This document shows positions 61,819-64,000 of a stretch of DNA of 64,000 bases, piece after piece. The DNA is taken from contig OX485808.1 in the NCBI GenBank assembly GCA_950295325.1, positions 30,836,527 to 30,900,526 on the forward strand. Direction: 5' to 3'. Both the position numbers and the translations under genes were made by a program. The first letter of the stretch is position 1. The number at the start of each line of letters is the position of its first letter. The stretch is from Polytrichum commune. Taxonomy: Eukaryota; Streptophyta; Polytrichopsida; Polytrichales; Polytrichaceae. The notes beneath the pieces are model-generated. The model saw only the letters and a program-made list of their open reading frames with translations, made no database searches and was not told where the DNA came from.

Positions 61819-64000
61819 CGCGAAGAAGCGGAATGGTGTGCAAGCCAATTTGCCGCCGTCGAAGCGGCTGCAATCATATGTGGAAGGGCCGCTGCCCCCA
61901 GATATGATGGAAGAAGAGGACGAGGACGTGTTTCTAGAAGAAACTCTGCTACGTGATGAAGAGTTAGACAATGGAGTTACCAGTGTGGCTGCCCGGTTCG
62001 TGAAATGGAGACGGCCTGCCTTGCACATGTCTGGCACTCAATCAAACAGCATAGGTACTCACTCATCATGCCTTTAAAGTGTCACACGACAGCATACATT
62101 ACTAATTCATGTGCTCAAAGTACGTGTGCTAGGAATATGTGCCAATTGAGCTCACATTGAGGTTAAACCTGCTGTCTTTTAGTGGTTCTCGTGCACATGC
62201 AATTTCTGATTGCACATGGGGAAATGAGGCTATCTATGGATGATTTATCATAGGCATTATCAACTGTCGATGCAATGCACCTCTTTCAGCAGCTGGAGAT
62301 TGACCACATTGTGGGTGAAAGCCACAAGGATCTGTGTGCCAGGAAATGTGCTAATTGAGGTTACGACTCTAGCTTTTAGTGGTTCTCGTGTACATGCGAT
62401 TGCTGATTGCATTTGGGGGGAATAAGGCTATGTGTGGATCATTTTGCATAGGCGTTATCAACCGCCAATGCAGTACATCTGTTTCAGCAGCTGAAAGTTG
62501 ACTACATTGTTGGTGAAAGCCACAAGGACCTGTGTGCCAGGAATATGTGCAAATTGAGCTAACATTGAGGTTGATCCTGCTATCTTTTAGTGGCTCTCGT
62601 GTACATGCAGTTGCTGATTGCATTTGGGGGGAATGAGGCTATGTATGGAAAATTTGTCTTAGGCATTATTGAATGCCAGTGCAATGCATCTTATGGACGT
62701 GAAAGTTCTTTGGCACTGGTTCAGCAGCTGGAAGTTGACTGAATTGTCAGTGAAAGCCATAAGGACCAGTGTGCCAGTAATGTGTGCTAATTGAACTAAC
62801 ATTGAGGTTGATCCTGCTAGCTTTTAGTGGTTCTCGTGTAGATGCAATGGCTGATTGCATATGGGGGAAATAAGACTATGTATGGATGATTTATCATGGG
62901 TATTATCGACTGCCTATGCAATGCATCTTACGGAGGTGAAAGTGCATTTGCAGTGTTTCAGCAGTTGGAAATTGACTACATTGTCGGTGAAAGCCACAAG
63001 GACCTATGCCCTTACAGGAGTGGACCTGCTGCAGTGCTGCGAATGTTTGGAGTCACCCAAGAAGGTGACATTTGCATCCTCCTCGATTTTTGGTTCCTGA
63101 TGATTCTCTAATTGAACACCGGATGTCTCTTAATTGGCCAGTTTTTGCTGCCAAAGAATTGAACATTAGGAACATGCAATTTGATCTGCAATATTGCAGA
63201 GTGTAGATTCTGGTTTTATCCCACCAGTATGTCATTGTTGATATGTCATTTGCTTAAAATTCAGGTTTAGCGTTTAAGGATTATATGACACCCAAGTATC
63301 CACAGAGAAGGAGTTCATGGCCCATATTATTCATTTCTTTCTTAGTTCTCTAAAGACCTATCTTATCCTCTTCTGCATGATTGTAATACACTTAAGTCAT
63401 GTAAAACAAGCATCAAAGCACATTTCTGGAGCCATTGAAGATTCAAACAAAGCTATTCTATTAGGAGCTTAAAAGAGATTAGCCTTCAAAGGCAGACTGC
63501 AGAGATTCCCTCATGATCATATATTTATGCGAGATAAGGATTATCACACATGAAGAAACAAGAGCGAAGCATGTTGATATCTGACATTTGAGACAGTTTC
63601 CATATTAAATGTATACTCCATATGTTGGAGCCACTCCATGGAGAGCTCTGGGAATTTTAAGTGATGCTTCACATGGATTTTCTTGGCTTGTCTACACTTG
63701 GAGTTATTGCATGACTTGCCATGAGATCTTGAGTGGGAATTTGCTGTTTGGAGGATTTCATAAACACACAAAGAGACATATTACATGGTGTGAGGCATGA
63801 ATTGGATCCAATTGTTTGCCCCAGAGTTTTACCATCATTGCTCAAAGCATGTTGATCCTTCAGCCCTCAAGATTGACCAACATTTCCTCAGATATGCACA
63901 ATATTGAACTATATTGTTTTTGTTCTTTTGCTATCTTTTGGAATGCAGGGCATAGTGTTTGTTGCAATATACATGGATTTGAACCCTACTTCTACATCAG
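61814..64000 (+). CDS. POLD1: DNA polymerase delta catalytic subunit, N-terminal part (runs off the window)
   Basis: Three exons: 61814-62054, 62954-63064, and 63949 continuing past 64000, with phases 1 and 1. The N-terminus (MDAKKRNG..., then the acidic EEEDEDVFLEETLL) matches the variable acidic leader of plant POLD1. Exon 2 gives VFQQLEIDYIVGESHKDL... and RMFGVTQEG; exon 3 gives GHSVCCNIHGFEPYFYI. These are conserved features of the B-family polymerase N-terminal domain. The exonuclease, polymerase and CysA/CysB regions lie beyond the window. The enzyme is the lagging-strand replicative polymerase, nuclear and cell-cycle regulated. The ATG chosen follows a (GA)n tract; the frame is open upstream but without another ATG. 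Intron 1 carries degenerate copies of exon 2. Confidence 0.93.
62125..63003. repeat. Four tandem copies (200-238 bp) that include the start of POLD1 exon 2
   Basis: The sequence GGTGAAAGCCACAAGGATCT and its variants occurs near 62310, 62508, 62747 and 62985. Only the last is the real exon, where CAAGGACC is followed by TATGCCC; in the others it runs into TGTGCC and back into intron-type sequence. GTGGTTCTCGTG-like landmarks recur near 62183, 62380, 62591 and 62828. The right border of the duplicated block therefore lies inside exon 2. Confidence 0.92.

Overview
The window looks like nuclear DNA of a land plant. Coding exons are split by GT-AG introns, the intergenic DNA is AT-rich and full of short terminal-inverted-repeat elements, there are short runs of the plant-type telomere heptamer (CCCTAAA), and the recognisable proteins are eukaryotic: an NEMF/RQC2 homologue, the DNA polymerase delta catalytic subunit, an ATL-like RING-H2 protein and a probably plastid-targeted TPR protein. 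I cannot fix the species. A nuclear, intron-containing Ohr-type peroxidase of bacterial ancestry would fit an early-diverging plant lineage, but that is inference.

Layout. 1-19.3 kb: no convincing gene; decayed transposable elements, microsatellites, a tRNA-derived SINE with target-site duplication, and several MITE families. 19.8-23.4 kb: RING-H2 E3 ligase candidate (+), followed by an array of diverged direct repeats to 24.7 kb. 26.4-27.3 kb: MULE-like non-autonomous element with a 9-bp target duplication. 28.8-35.6 kb (-): conserved protein of unknown function with a His/Gln repeat and a C-terminal C4 zinc ribbon. 37.7-39.0 kb: elements with CACTA ends. 39.8-48.4 kb (+): complete 14-exon NEMF/RQC2 gene, with a 5S-rRNA-derived insertion and a 193-bp tandem repeat in its last intron. 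48.9-50.0 kb: two MITEs. 51.5-52.8 kb (+): two-exon Ohr/OsmC gene. 53.4-58.2 kb (-): six-exon TPR/membrane-anchor gene. 58.6-61.3 kb: MITEs. 61.8 kb to the end (+): first three exons of POLD1, running off the window.

The genes do not form a functional cluster; they are ordinary plant genes in an island of higher GC content. Their roles are ubiquitin ligation, ribosome quality control, organic hydroperoxide detoxification, probable plastid function and DNA replication. The most striking shared trait is that several genes carry tandem repeats of about 130-330 bp that include an exon edge: POLD1 exon 2, TPR exon 1, and zinc-ribbon exon 2. Tandem arrays also lie in the last NEMF intron and downstream of the RING gene. 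Intact and decayed splice sites have thus been copied several times inside introns. All exon models here were joined by hand from splice consensus, phase and protein similarity; none has transcript support.
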